From IMG/VR virus record IMGVR_UViG_3300005826_000024, positions 1 through 45,866 of that record: 45,866 nucleotides of DNA. One strand, given 5' to 3'. How positions within the stretch are numbered: position 1 is the first letter of the stretch; the number at the start of each line of letters is the position of its first letter. Source of the stretch: a virus. The position numbers and the translations under genes are program-made. Shown here piece by piece: positions 6,784 to 13,681 of the stretch. The notes beneath the pieces are model-generated. The model was not told where the DNA came from, did not search any database, and saw nothing but the letters and a program-made list of their open reading frames with translations.

Positions 6784-7407
6784 TTAAAAATCGATCGAGT
6801 CGTCTTCCGCTCCGATCTCGGCAACTTCGCCTGCGCCGAGATCGTCGAACAAGCCTGTAGTATCGATGCGCGCTCCAAGCGGCTTCCCATCCGCGACCCA
6901 CTGCACCGCGATCAGGTTACCGTTGATGCGCTTGCCGCCGATTGCCGGCGGATTGTTCTGATACCACAACCCAAAGTACGCGTTGACGATGCAACCGGCA
7001 TAGAACTTCGCCGCATCACTCGCTTGCGCTTTGGACGCGTCTCGCAGCCGAACATCCGGTGCAATCCCGGTTGCCGTGCTGCAGTAGAATGCTTGCTGCA
7101 CCTCGGGCCTATCCATCTGCTGCCGTCCATCGCGCAGACAAGTGCGATCGAGCGGCATCTCCTGGCCGACGCACACTTTCGCGAACCGGCTGATCTGCGA
7201 CTTGATCTGCACGATCGCATCCCGATGAGTCTCGATTGGCATGATGAATTGCGCCGTGTAGCGAGACTCCGACATCGAGCCGTCCTGACGCTGCTGGGGC
7301 GCTCGCGGTTTGAACAACCACGGATAGGAGAGGATGACTTCGTTGACCTGCATGACATCGAGATACTTGCCGTCTGCGATGCCGCCTTTATCGTGTAATT
7401 TGAACAA
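6784..7407 (-). CDS. DUF2815-type single-stranded DNA-binding protein
   Basis: The sequence VNEVILSYPWLFKPRAP, then RYTAQFIMPIETH, and a late FGLWYQNNPPAIGGKRINGNLIAVQW fit the DUF2815 family, found beside DUF2800 and PolA in many phages and thought to bind ssDNA. The acidic C-terminus (GAEDDSIDF) is typical of SSB-like proteins. The longest frame begins at 7533 inside the preceding gene. I prefer the TTG at 7407, which has AAAAGGAAA before it and clears that gene's stop; the ATG at 7353 is the alternative. The 102 bases after it (6682-6783) hold only the palindrome CATGCCGGCATG. Confidence 0.85.
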   Translation of the reverse strand: MFKLHDKGGIADGKYLDVMQVNEVILSYPWLFKPRAPQQRQDGSMSESRYTAQFIMPIETHRDAIVQIKSQISRFAKVCVGQEMPLDRTCLRDGRQQMDRPEVQQAFYCSTATGIAPDVRLRDASKAQASDAAKFYAGCIVNAYFGLWYQNNPPAIGGKRINGNLIAVQWVADGKPLGARIDTTGLFDDLGAGEVAEIGAEDDSIDF

Positions 7408-7435
7408 TTTGGTTTCCTTTTCGTCTGGATTGAAA

Positions 7436-8578
7436 TCAAAGCTCGTCGAGATTCTCGACCAGCCCGAAAACATGAGCCTCCGGCCTGGGGTCTTCCTCCT
7501 CGACGAGCGTGGGTTTTCCCGGTACGGTCTCAATGTATAGTGCTAGCTTCTCCCTCTTTTTGCCCGCTGCTTTTTCTGCCTTTGCCGGAGAGAGCAGCGT
7601 AGACTCCCACGGCTCAATGCCCATTGACTTCAGGACATTGACCATCACGGCTTCACCTTGCGACCACTTGCGCGAGTTCCGCCCCAGCACCAGCTTGTGC
7701 CTCGGTATCTTCGTGCCGTTCAGCGCCAGCATCTCGGCATACCACCAGACCGCGTCAAGCCAGTCTCGCAGATAGCCCGAGGCTTTGAGGGCCTCTCCCA
7801 AGCTCTTCAGATCCGGGCTGCCGTCTGCTTGCTTGTACGGGGAGATCGTGATCCCGTGCGCGTGCTCGCGCGCTTCTCGACACGTCGCGAGCGCGGGGCA
7901 CCACGTACACCAGTCTCCCGGCACACGTAGGTCGCGCTGCTCGCGCACCCGACGAGCCGCCTCCCGCAAGTCAAGCTCCCAATCGTACAGGTCCATCAGA
8001 TTGATCGTCTCGCTTCGGATTGGCTGTTTTCCATTCCTGGGCTGGATAATCGTCAGCTTGACATTGAGTGGGATCCGGACGCCGCGACGCTGAAGCTCGA
8101 GAACAACGCCCATTGCATAAAACCGTAGTTGGTAGTTACCCTCGATCGCTACAAACGTACCGCGTCCGTGCTTGTAGTCTATGACTTCAAGCACGCTCTC
8201 GCCAACTGCTACGACGTCTGCGGTCCCGCCCATGTCGGGATCGATCGCAGACATGTCAAGCTCTAGCTCGGATAGCACGCTTTTAGCGTACGGTGGGCAG
8301 GGTAAAGCTCGGATGTAGGCAAGCGCGACGTCGACTGCGGCGATCATCTCGTCAGTGATCTCGATCGAGAATCCGTCGTAGTCGAGCGTCGTGTAGTGCG
8401 TCGGCTTTCCCATCAGCGTGTCGGACAATAGCTGGTGCGCTGCCGATCCTTCCGCCGCGTACTTGCTGACGCTCCTCGGAAAGCCCTGCGCCGCCCACAC
8501 TGAGCCGGGACAGTTCCACCAGCGCTCGCAGGCGGAACCTCCCAGCAATCGGTGAGAGCTAGATCCCGAGCCCGCCAT
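7436..8578 (-). CDS. DUF2800 PD-(D/E)XK nuclease
   Basis: The product is 380 residues from the ATG at 8578, which has GGAGG eight bases upstream; longer frames overlap the previous gene. The DUF2800 family is a Cas4/RecB-type nuclease used in phage recombination or replication. The motifs are GTADVVAV followed by LEVIDYKHGRG (Asp, then Glu/Asp-x-Lys catalytic set), QLRFYAMG, and a C-terminal WCTWCPALATC cysteine cluster like the iron-sulfur site of Cas4/AddB-type nucleases. It lies between a small charged protein and DUF2815, the usual neighbourhood. Confidence 0.9.
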   Translation of the reverse strand: MAGSGSSSHRLLGGSACERWWNCPGSVWAAQGFPRSVSKYAAEGSAAHQLLSDTLMGKPTHYTTLDYDGFSIEITDEMIAAVDVALAYIRALPCPPYAKSVLSELELDMSAIDPDMGGTADVVAVGESVLEVIDYKHGRGTFVAIEGNYQLRFYAMGVVLELQRRGVRIPLNVKLTIIQPRNGKQPIRSETINLMDLYDWELDLREAARRVREQRDLRVPGDWCTWCPALATCREAREHAHGITISPYKQADGSPDLKSLGEALKASGYLRDWLDAVWWYAEMLALNGTKIPRHKLVLGRNSRKWSQGEAVMVNVLKSMGIEPWESTLLSPAKAEKAAGKKREKLALYIETVPGKPTLVEEEDPRPEAHVFGLVENLDEL

Positions 8579-8987
8579 CGTCGGCACCTCCATCGGACAG
8601 TTGCTCCATGTGCTCCACAAACGCAGTGTACTGCGCCGGGGCCAGATTCTCCAGCTTGGGCGGACTCGCGCCAAGCTCGGCGAGCTTCTTGCGCAGCGGC
8701 TCAATCATGCCGCGCTCGATCAGAGGTGCCGCTTTCGCCCGCACGTCCTGGAGTGTGTAGTTCGCGCTTGCTTGAGGCGCAGACGGCGTCGGTTCTTCCA
8801 GCGGCTTCGGTGCCGGCTTGCGTCCGCGACCGCGCCCCGTCGGTGCCGGAGCAGCTTCGGGCGCGGGAGACGGATTGACATCGAGCATGCGCGCAGCGCC
8901 GTCACCGAGGACATTGTTGATCTGGCCCATCGCGTCAATCGCTTCGGCGGGAGTGGCGAAGTACAGCGAAATGACAATGTGTTGCAT
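8559..8987 (-). CDS. Hypothetical protein with Pro/Ala linker (142 aa)
   Basis: The start is the ATG at 8987, with GGAG six bases upstream. An N-terminal alpha/beta segment (residues 1-40, HIVISLYFATPAEAID) is followed by a Pro/Ala/Arg linker (about 43-75) and a helical C-terminal domain (YTLQDVRAKAAPLIERG...LRKKLAELGA) resembling small helical domains at the ends of phage recombination proteins. It overlaps the DUF2800 gene by 20 bases. A helper role in recombination is only inferred from position. Confidence 0.75.
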   Translation of the reverse strand: MQHIVISLYFATPAEAIDAMGQINNVLGDGAARMLDVNPSPAPEAAPAPTGRGRGRKPAPKPLEEPTPSAPQASANYTLQDVRAKAAPLIERGMIEPLRKKLAELGASPPKLENLAPAQYTAFVEHMEQLSDGGADDGGLGI

Positions 8988-9002
8988 ATAAATCTCCAAA
9001 GG

Positions 9003-10337
9003 TTAGTCGAACACTGCTTGAATTGACGCGCGCTTGCGCTTGATCACGCTCACGCATGCGTCATCCAGGGTGCCGAGCAAGCTGAATAGCCTGCACTGCA
9101 CTGGATGCTGTTGTCCGGGCCGATGCGTCCGCTTCGCGGCCTGGAACAAGTCCGAGGGGTTCCACCACAATTCCGCGAACCACGCGTCTCGAGCCTCGAC
9201 TAAATCGAAACCGGTCCCTGCCGTGTGGATCTGCGCAAGGAAAATCTTCGCGGTGTGGTCAGTACGAAATCGTTGAATCCGCGCCTCCCGCTCTTTCGCC
9301 GGTACTGCACCGAACAGGACTTGAGGGTTGAAAGACGCGAGAGCGTCGTGCAGCTTGCGGATCACTTCGATATGCCGCGCGAACAGCACGAGTTTGCGAT
9401 GGGGTTCTTGCATGAAAAAATTCCGAACCTCGTCGACGATCGAGGGCACTTTCGCCAGCCCGATCAGTCGCATTACCGTTGCGAGGTGCTCATCCGAGCC
9501 GGGCCGCAACCGGCCTGTTGCTTCAATTTGCTCGCGGATATCGCACGTGCGTTGATCGCACAGAAGCTCGGCTAGATCCTCGCCGTAGCTGATCTCCAGT
9601 GGATACCAGTCCATCTGGAATGGCGGCAGATACTGATCGACTACGTTTTGCGGTACGTTGAGCAGATACGGCTTTAGGTGCTCGCGTAGCTCGTGCATGT
9701 GCTGGGGCCGCACAGTCACCCAGCCATCCGACGTCATCGAGCCGATCGTGTAGTAGCTCCCGAACGCGCGCTCTCCCATCATGCCGCCTTTCGCGTTCAA
9801 AATCGTGCGCGGGAACACTGCTCGCAAGTGCGGATATAGCTCCAGGGGATCCCCGTTGGGGGCCAGAGTGCCGGACATGACCGTTATCCTGCGCACGACA
9901 TCGATCAGCCCTCCCGATTTGTACAACACGCGCTCCCCATAGAGCGCTTGCGTGCGCTGAGCACGCAGCGACTTCACGTAGTGAGCTTCGTCGATAACGA
10001 GCCGGTCCCAGCGGCGGGCCATGAGGGCGCGCATCAGATCCTCGTTGTTGAGTTGGGAGTATGGCACGACAAGAACGTCAGCGCGTGCTGGAATCGAGCC
10101 CGAGGTGACCGGAGCTATCCGCCAGTACGGAGCGCCCCATTGCTGGATCTGCCGCACGATATGCGGGATCGGCGTGACCGGCGAGATCCAAAGCATAGAC
10201 GTCTCGCCAAGCCCGCGCGCTGTCTCGCACACGATGCGAGACTTCCCCCCGCCTGGGGGGATCCTCAGCATCGAGCAAGGGGTCGACGAGCCGAGATTGA
10301 TCCCCGCCTGCTGGTACGCGAATAGCGGAGCGGACAT
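9003..10337 (-). CDS. SNF2/SWI2-type DEAH helicase
   Basis: The product is 444 residues from the ATG at 10337 (TGATG overlap with the regulator). Motifs in order: Q-motif FAYQQAGI, motif I PPGGGKSR near residue 29, motif II IDEAH near 115, motif III MSGTLAPN, and a C-terminal half with TAGTGFDL and AAKRTHRPGQ (motif VI). This is the compact DEAD-like helicase found beside PolA and DUF2800/2815 in many phages. It likely remodels replication or recombination intermediates using ATP. Confidence 0.93.
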   Translation of the reverse strand: MSAPLFAYQQAGINLGSSTPCSMLRIPPGGGKSRIVCETARGLGETSMLWISPVTPIPHIVRQIQQWGAPYWRIAPVTSGSIPARADVLVVPYSQLNNEDLMRALMARRWDRLVIDEAHYVKSLRAQRTQALYGERVLYKSGGLIDVVRRITVMSGTLAPNGDPLELYPHLRAVFPRTILNAKGGMMGERAFGSYYTIGSMTSDGWVTVRPQHMHELREHLKPYLLNVPQNVVDQYLPPFQMDWYPLEISYGEDLAELLCDQRTCDIREQIEATGRLRPGSDEHLATVMRLIGLAKVPSIVDEVRNFFMQEPHRKLVLFARHIEVIRKLHDALASFNPQVLFGAVPAKEREARIQRFRTDHTAKIFLAQIHTAGTGFDLVEARDAWFAELWWNPSDLFQAAKRTHRPGQQHPVQCRLFSLLGTLDDACVSVIKRKRASIQAVFD

Positions 10338-10555
10338 CACAATCTCGTTGCGAGCTTCCGCTTCATGGCAACGATGTGCGGGCGCTTGTCCGCTTTGAGG
10401 TAGCCATGCGAAACATATTCTAGCTCGTACTGTGCCAGCGGCGAGATCGCGCCTCGCTTGACCCATTGATTGACGACTTGCCCGGTCACGCCGAGCAGCG
10501 CAGCGAGGTGCGTCTGCCGCCCGCCGGCGTATTTCAGCGCTTGATCGATAGTCAT
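10337..10555 (-). CDS. Cro/YdaS-like helix-turn-helix regulator (72 aa)
   Basis: The product is 72 residues from the ATG at 10555, with GGAG eight bases upstream. Residues about 2-45 (TIDQALKYAGGRQTHLAALLGVTGQVVNQW) are a Cro/YdaS-type helix-turn-helix, with recognition helix TGQVVNQW. It is the first gene of the leftward operon and lies beside a divergent promoter region containing the operator-like palindrome at 10601-10619, which it may bind. No partner repressor or integrase is visible, so it may be an early regulator of a lytic phage. Confidence 0.85.
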   Translation of the reverse strand: MTIDQALKYAGGRQTHLAALLGVTGQVVNQWVKRGAISPLAQYELEYVSHGYLKADKRPHIVAMKRKLATRL

Positions 10556-10587
10556 GTGCCAGTCTCCAGGGTAAGATGGGGGCAGGC

Positions 10588-10619
10588 AGTATAACACCCT
10601 GTTGACAGCGCTTGTCAAC
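10588..10619 (-). promoter_or_regulatory. Leftward promoter with operator palindrome
   Basis: On the minus strand TTGACA (10618-10613) and TATACT (10593-10588) are separated by 19 bases, a strong pair of boxes with a long spacer. The -35 lies in a perfect palindrome, GTTGACA-N5-TGTCAAC (10601-10619), which also offers TTGACA at 10602-10607 to a rightward promoter (weak -10 TAGTGT at 10625). GTTGACAAGC recurs at 11273-11282, so one regulator may bind both. Confidence 0.55.
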
Positions 10620-10658
10620 GAGAGTAGTGTTCTATTTCCCGGCTGGGCAGTCGGGATG

Positions 10659-10792
10659 ACCGAGCGCTAACAGCGTGGGTCTGCAATGTGCCCCTGTGCA
10701 GCAGACATCTGGCTCCGGGTTCGTCCGCAGGCGCGGAGTGGCCCCACCGGAGGAATAACAGGCCACCAGGGGGCACGCTGTTAGCGCTCGGT
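10659..10792 (+). ncRNA. Candidate structured RNA closed by a perfect 19-bp stem
   Basis: The 19 bases at 10659-10677 are perfectly complementary to 10774-10792. The 96 bases between can form three hairpins: GTCTGC/GCAGAC (10679-10684 with 10701-10706), CTCCG/CGGAG (10713-10717 with 10734-10738) enclosing a TTCG loop, and TGGCC/GGCCA (10739-10743 with 10761-10765) with GGAGGA exposed in its loop. This would be a four-way junction of about 134 nt. The region has no convincing gene, follows the divergent promoter and ends 31 bases before the next ATG. It could be a free RNA or a leader. The strand is assumed from the downstream gene. Confidence 0.6.
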
Positions 10793-10823
10793 ATACCAGA
10801 TCGAAACCATATGGAGGCAGCAG

Positions 10824-11180
10824 ATGGACACGAACATCGAGAACTTCAGCGCCCTTATCCTGGACGGAGCGGGGATCGTCGCAGACCAGTTGGGGGAGGT
10901 GAAAGCGAGAATGGCAGACTTGGCCAAATCGAAGAAGGAGCTAGAAGGTCACCTCATCGACTTGCTGCCGAGCGGCTTAGGCGGAAGCGTAGAGGGCGGC
11001 ATGTTTTGCGCTACTGTCGTGCCGGGTGGCGTGCGTAAAGCCATCAACTGGGAGTTGGTCGCGATGTTTCTCGCGGCCGAGCTTGGGATTGACGAGGGGC
11101 AGCTGAACGCTGCCGCAGGTGATTTCATGCAAGAGACTCGGGTATCGCCGAGCGTGCGCGTCTCGGCGCGCAAGAGTTAA
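10824..11180 (+). CDS. Hypothetical protein (118 aa), first rightward gene
   Basis: The product is 118 residues; GGAGG six bases upstream fixes the start. Residues 20-45 (LGEVKARMADLAKSKKELEGHL) are a coiled-coil-like helix, followed by GMFCATVVPGGVRKAINWELVA. That layout, a charged helix and then a 'xYRATV...xxxDW' strand-helix part, is common in small phage proteins of unknown role. It stands alone between the structured-RNA candidate and a terminator at 11205, so it may be a separate early transcript. No signal peptide or membrane segment is seen. Confidence 0.8.
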   Translation: MDTNIENFSALILDGAGIVADQLGEVKARMADLAKSKKELEGHLIDLLPSGLGGSVEGGMFCATVVPGGVRKAINWELVAMFLAAELGIDEGQLNAAAGDFMQETRVSPSVRVSARKS

Positions 11181-11204
11181 GCTAAGATCGTTTCCTCCCC
11201 CTTT

Positions 11205-11230
11205 GCCCCGCTCATGCGGGGCTTTTTTTT
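11205..11230 (+). terminator. Intrinsic terminator
   Basis: The stem GCCCCGC/GCGGGGC (11205-11211 with 11216-11222), loop TCAT, is followed by eight T. It ends the transcript of the 118-aa gene. Confidence 0.92.
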
Positions 11231-11272
11231 GCCAACAAAATCTGAGTGTTATGCATTTCTTTATCAACACCT

Positions 11273-11302
11273 GTTGACAAGCTACGTGAACCCGAGGAGA
11301 AT
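11273..11302 (+). promoter_or_regulatory. Rightward promoter candidate
   Basis: TTGACA (11274-11279), a 17-base spacer and GAGAAT (11297-11302, four of six) lie 43 bases after a terminator and before the structured leader and repeat-protein gene. GTTGACAAGC repeats part of the 10601-10619 operator, and TCAAC/GTTGA (11264-11268 with 11273-11277) gives another small palindrome over the -35. Confidence 0.45.
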
Positions 11303-11519
11303 GGATCCTGTAGCACGTAACACCGCGAAGGGCCAGCGGGATAGAAAAAGGGCACCGGGGTCAACCTGATCTAGAGCCGAAAGGCTGAGGGGCAGCCCCA
11401 GACCGCTAGGACTTAGCCGATCTGTCGAAAGGCTAACGAGTGCGAACCGACCGAGCCGGGCAGCGCCATCGATGCTGCGCAAGCACCCGGCTCGCAGAGA
11501 TAGGTGCCCTCGATCGAGG
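11283..11519 (+). ncRNA. Multi-hairpin leader or RNA candidate before the repeat protein
   Basis: Between the terminator at 11230 and the start at 11552 I see no good gene but many stems: TACGTG/CACGTA (11283-11288, 11314-11319); AGCC-GAAA-GGCT (11375-11386); GGGG-CAG-CCCC (11389-11399); TTAGCC/GGCTAA (11413-11418, 11431-11436); a 9-bp CGAGCCGGG/CCCGGCTCG (11452-11460, 11486-11494) with an inner CAGC/GCTG; and the palindrome CCTCGATCGAGG (11508-11519). GNRA-type loops suggest an RNA fold. It could control the gene downstream or be an independent RNA; no known riboswitch is recognised. Confidence 0.5.
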
Positions 11520-11551
11520 ACGTCGATTTCTGCGACAACAACGGGGGTAGC

Positions 11552-12490
11552 ATGATGCAAAACATTCTTAACCTGACGCAACACACGTTCGAACGTCCGT
11601 TTGGCTTGAATCTTGAGGAGGATGGTATGCCTGTATCAAGGAATGGCGATCGCCACGAAGTGCGGGAAGTGCGGGCGAGCGAGGTGGACGCCTGCTACGG
11701 CAGCACCGTACACGCCTACGAAGGCAGCAAGGTGGACGCCTACTACGGCAGCAAGGTGGACGCCTACGAAGGCAGCGAGGTGGACGCCTGCTACGGCAGC
11801 ACCGTACACGCCTACGACGGCAGCATAGTGCACGCCTACGAAGGCGGCGAGGTGGACGCCTGCTACGGCAGCACCGTACACGCCTACGAAGGCAGCGAGG
11901 TGGACGCCCACGGCGGCAGCACAGTGCACGCCCACGAAGGCAGCACAGCGCACGCCTACGAAGGCAGCGAGGTGGACGCCCGCGCCGGTAGCACGGTGCA
12001 TGCCCACGAAGGCAGCACAGTGCACGCCCACGGCGGCAGCACGGTTCACGTACACCACGGCAGCAAGGTGGACGCCCGCGCCGGTAGCACGGTGCATGCC
12101 TACTACGGCAGCAAGGTGGACGCCCGCGCCGGTAGCACAGCGCACGCCCACGAAGGCAGCACGGTGGCCGCCTACAGCAGCACGGTGCACGCCTGCTCCG
12201 GTAGCATGGTGCACGCCCACGAATGCAGCACCGTGCACGCCTACGAAGGCAGCAAGGTGGACGCCTGCTCCGGTAGCATGGTGTACGCCTACGACAGCAG
12301 CGAGGTGCACGCCTATGCAGGCAGCAAGGTGTACGCCAACGACGGTGGCATCGTGCACGCACACGAAGGCGGTACGGTGCATGCCTACTACGGCAGCACG
12401 GTGGAAGCCTACGCCGGCAGTACGGTGCATGCCTACGAAGGCAGCACGGTCGTCCGCGCGAATGGCAAGGGTGAATGGAGGAACGGATGA
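11552..12490 (+). CDS. Octapeptide-repeat beta-solenoid protein
   Basis: The product is about 312 residues. After a short N-terminal part it consists of 32 tandem units of the pattern V-[DH]-A-x-x-G-S-x (11684-12448), then a short basic tail. Such an even 8-residue pattern with V and A inside and G-S at turns suggests a beta-solenoid; similar proteins of unknown role occur in other phages. Units ending in K or E are nearly always followed by VDA, and those ending in T, I or M by VHA. The N-terminus MQNILNLTQHT matches the start of a different small phage protein family (xILNLTQHxAT). Starts: ATG 11552/11555 after GGGGG, or ATG 11627, with the better GAGGAG. It is coupled by ATGA to the next gene. 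Confidence 0.8.
   Translation: MMQNILNLTQHTFERPFGLNLEEDGMPVSRNGDRHEVREVRASEVDACYGSTVHAYEGSKVDAYYGSKVDAYEGSEVDACYGSTVHAYDGSIVHAYEGGEVDACYGSTVHAYEGSEVDAHGGSTVHAHEGSTAHAYEGSEVDARAGSTVHAHEGSTVHAHGGSTVHVHHGSKVDARAGSTVHAYYGSKVDARAGSTAHAHEGSTVAAYSSTVHACSGSMVHAHECSTVHAYEGSKVDACSGSMVYAYDSSEVHAYAGSKVYANDGGIVHAHEGGTVHAYYGSTVEAYAGSTVHAYEGSTVVRANGKGEWRNG
11684..12448 (+). repeat. Tandem array of 24-bp coding repeats (32 units)
   Basis: 31 units of 24 bp and one of 21 bp (the unit VAAYSST) add up exactly to 765 bp. Two unit types alternate irregularly: one with AAG/GAG then GTGGACGCC, one with ACG/ACC/ATG then GTGCACGCC. Because the unit is a multiple of three, several other frames stay open on both strands; these are artefacts. 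Confidence 0.95.
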
Positions 12491-12669
12491 AACAGGTTGG
12501 ACGGCATGTATACGTTACCTTCTGTAATGACCTTTGGTCGGTCACTATAGATCTCGGTGAATACTTTGCACCACTTGATGGCGGCGCTTGGAAAGAAAAG
12601 AAAGATGCAATAGTTGCCGCTCGCGCCGCTGCTACAGAATATAACTGCGGATGGACCATTGACGATTGA
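12487..12669 (+). CDS. Hypothetical protein (60 aa)
   Basis: The ATG at 12487 overlaps the stop of the repeat-protein gene as ATGA and has GGAGG five bases upstream; an in-frame ATG at 12475 is less well placed. The product begins MKQVGRHVYVTFCNDLWSVTIDLG and ends YNCGWTIDD. It looks like a small alpha/beta protein with no known family. Tight coupling suggests it works with, or is simply co-expressed with, the octapeptide protein. Confidence 0.7.
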   Translation: MKQVGRHVYVTFCNDLWSVTIDLGEYFAPLDGGAWKEKKDAIVAARAAATEYNCGWTIDD

Positions 12670-12713
12670 CTGGGAGACATCAACAACGTATCTGAGCCGA
12701 CTACGGAGGAGTT

Positions 12714-12971
12714 ATGAAAACCACCACGAAAATAGTTTGGGATGAAATCTCACAGCGCCGCGAGGCGCACCTCACCCTTCACATGGGTGATGAGAGCGAG
12801 TTTCTCGCTCTCGTGCCCGGTATCGGTGGAGCCCTTCGGCTCATCTGCCAAAGTGGGCAGATGCAGGTAGGCCGCAATGTCTGGGCCGACGGGATCGAGG
12901 TCAAGCGGGGTAGCACATACAGTGTCATTCCAGCCGGCGGCGTTGTGCATTTCGTCACTATCGCCAGCTAA
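12714..12971 (+). CDS. Hypothetical beta-rich protein (85 aa)
   Basis: GGAGGAG sits just upstream of the ATG. The 85-residue product is mostly short beta-type segments (AHLTLHMGDESEFLALV, GGALRLICQS, GSTYSVIPAGGVVHFVTI), which could fold as a small barrel or cupin-like unit. No catalytic residues are evident. It is part of the series of small rightward genes, each with its own strong ribosome-binding site. Confidence 0.75.
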   Translation: MKTTTKIVWDEISQRREAHLTLHMGDESEFLALVPGIGGALRLICQSGQMQVGRNVWADGIEVKRGSTYSVIPAGGVVHFVTIAS

Positions 12972-12997
12972 TAGATCCGACTACTAGGAGGGACACC

Positions 12998-13171
12998 ATG
13001 AAAGCAACAGTCCACGCACGCACCCTTAGCGATGGCAGCATCGTGTGGGATGTCTATTACACGCCGCTCAATGATCTGCTGGAAGTAATCCGCTTCGGCT
13101 GCCAGTCCGAAGAACATGCGCAGCTGCTGGCCGCAGCGCTCAACGATGTAGCTTTCGTTGATCACATTTAG
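12998..13171 (+). CDS. Hypothetical protein (57 aa)
   Basis: This short gene follows AGGAGGG seven bases upstream. The product begins MKATVHARTLSDGSIVWDVYY and ends LNDVAFVDHI. One or two strands followed by a helix (SEEHAQLLAAALND) suggest a small alpha/beta protein. It has no recognised family. Spacing and ribosome-binding site match its neighbours, so I take it as real. Confidence 0.7.
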   Translation: MKATVHARTLSDGSIVWDVYYTPLNDLLEVIRFGCQSEEHAQLLAAALNDVAFVDHI

Positions 13172-13194
13172 GCTACCACCACTAGGAGGACAGC

Positions 13195-13434
13195 ATGAGC
13201 AAAGGAACACGCAGTCACAGTAGCCCGCTGCTGCGGGCGCACGGGATCTCGCTGTACTGGGATCCGTTCGGTCGCGATCTGCATGGCAACGCGATCGTGT
13301 GGGTCGACTTTGACGGCTTCTTGAATATGTACGTTTCACGCCAGCACGCGTTTTGCGTACTTCGCGGCTGGCTCGCCGCGAAGCAGTTAGCGAAGCAAAG
13401 TCAACGTCAACGTCAACAACGGGGGGCGGTATGA
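13195..13434 (+). CDS. Hypothetical protein with basic Gln-rich tail (79 aa)
   Basis: TAGGAGGA precedes the ATG. The N-terminal 65 residues (ISLYWDPFGRDLHGNAIVWVDFDGF) look folded. The last 14, KQSQRQRQQRGAV, come from a CAACGT-type 6-bp tandem repeat at about 13400-13418 and may be an unstructured, nucleic-acid-attracting tail. The stop overlaps the next start as ATGA. Confidence 0.72.
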   Translation: MSKGTRSHSSPLLRAHGISLYWDPFGRDLHGNAIVWVDFDGFLNMYVSRQHAFCVLRGWLAAKQLAKQSQRQRQQRGAV

Positions 13435-13670
13435 TTCACAGATTGAGAAATTGGCTCGAAGAGAACCGCGCGCGCAAGCTGCGTGTGTTCAAAGACGGTG
13501 ACGCGAGCATCGTCTGTTACGTCGTCAACGGGCACCAATTCATGCTGCTCGAGTATGAAGAAGACGGTGCCTGGGACATCTATATCCCAGCACACCAGGG
13601 CAATAGTGTCAGTCTGACGCTCGATGCCCTAACCAAATATTGTGGCATACCCGCTGATGAGCCCCGGTGA
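13431..13670 (+). CDS. Hypothetical protein (79 aa)
   Basis: The ATG at 13431 overlaps the previous stop (ATGA), with GGGGGG upstream. The product begins MIHRLRNWLEENRARKLRVFKDG. A basic helix is followed by a beta-rich part (DASIVCYVVNGHQFMLLEYEEDGAWDIYIPA). No family is recognised. The next 66 bases are the structured leader of the DUF932 gene. Confidence 0.72.
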   Translation: MIHRLRNWLEENRARKLRVFKDGDASIVCYVVNGHQFMLLEYEEDGAWDIYIPAHQGNSVSLTLDALTKYCGIPADEPR

Positions 13671-13681
13671 CACGAGGCGAA

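Noticed and set aside
11301-11369. 22-codon frame MDPVARNTAKG... after GAGGAGA
   Set aside because: The purine stretch abuts the ATG with almost no spacing and overlaps the proposed -10; the frame lies in the structured leader.
11330-11520. Group I intron or known riboswitch
   Set aside because: No conserved P7/core-like elements and no interrupted gene were found around it; kept only as an unnamed structured RNA candidate.
11684-12448. CRISPR array
   Set aside because: Units are contiguous 24-bp coding repeats without unique spacers, and there are no cas genes.
11568-12686. Long open frames on the minus strand and other plus frames through the repeat array
   Set aside because: The 24/21-bp unit contains no stop in several frames, so all stay open together. 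Only the 11552-12490 frame has a plausible ribosome-binding site, an ATGA link to the next gene and a sensible protein pattern.
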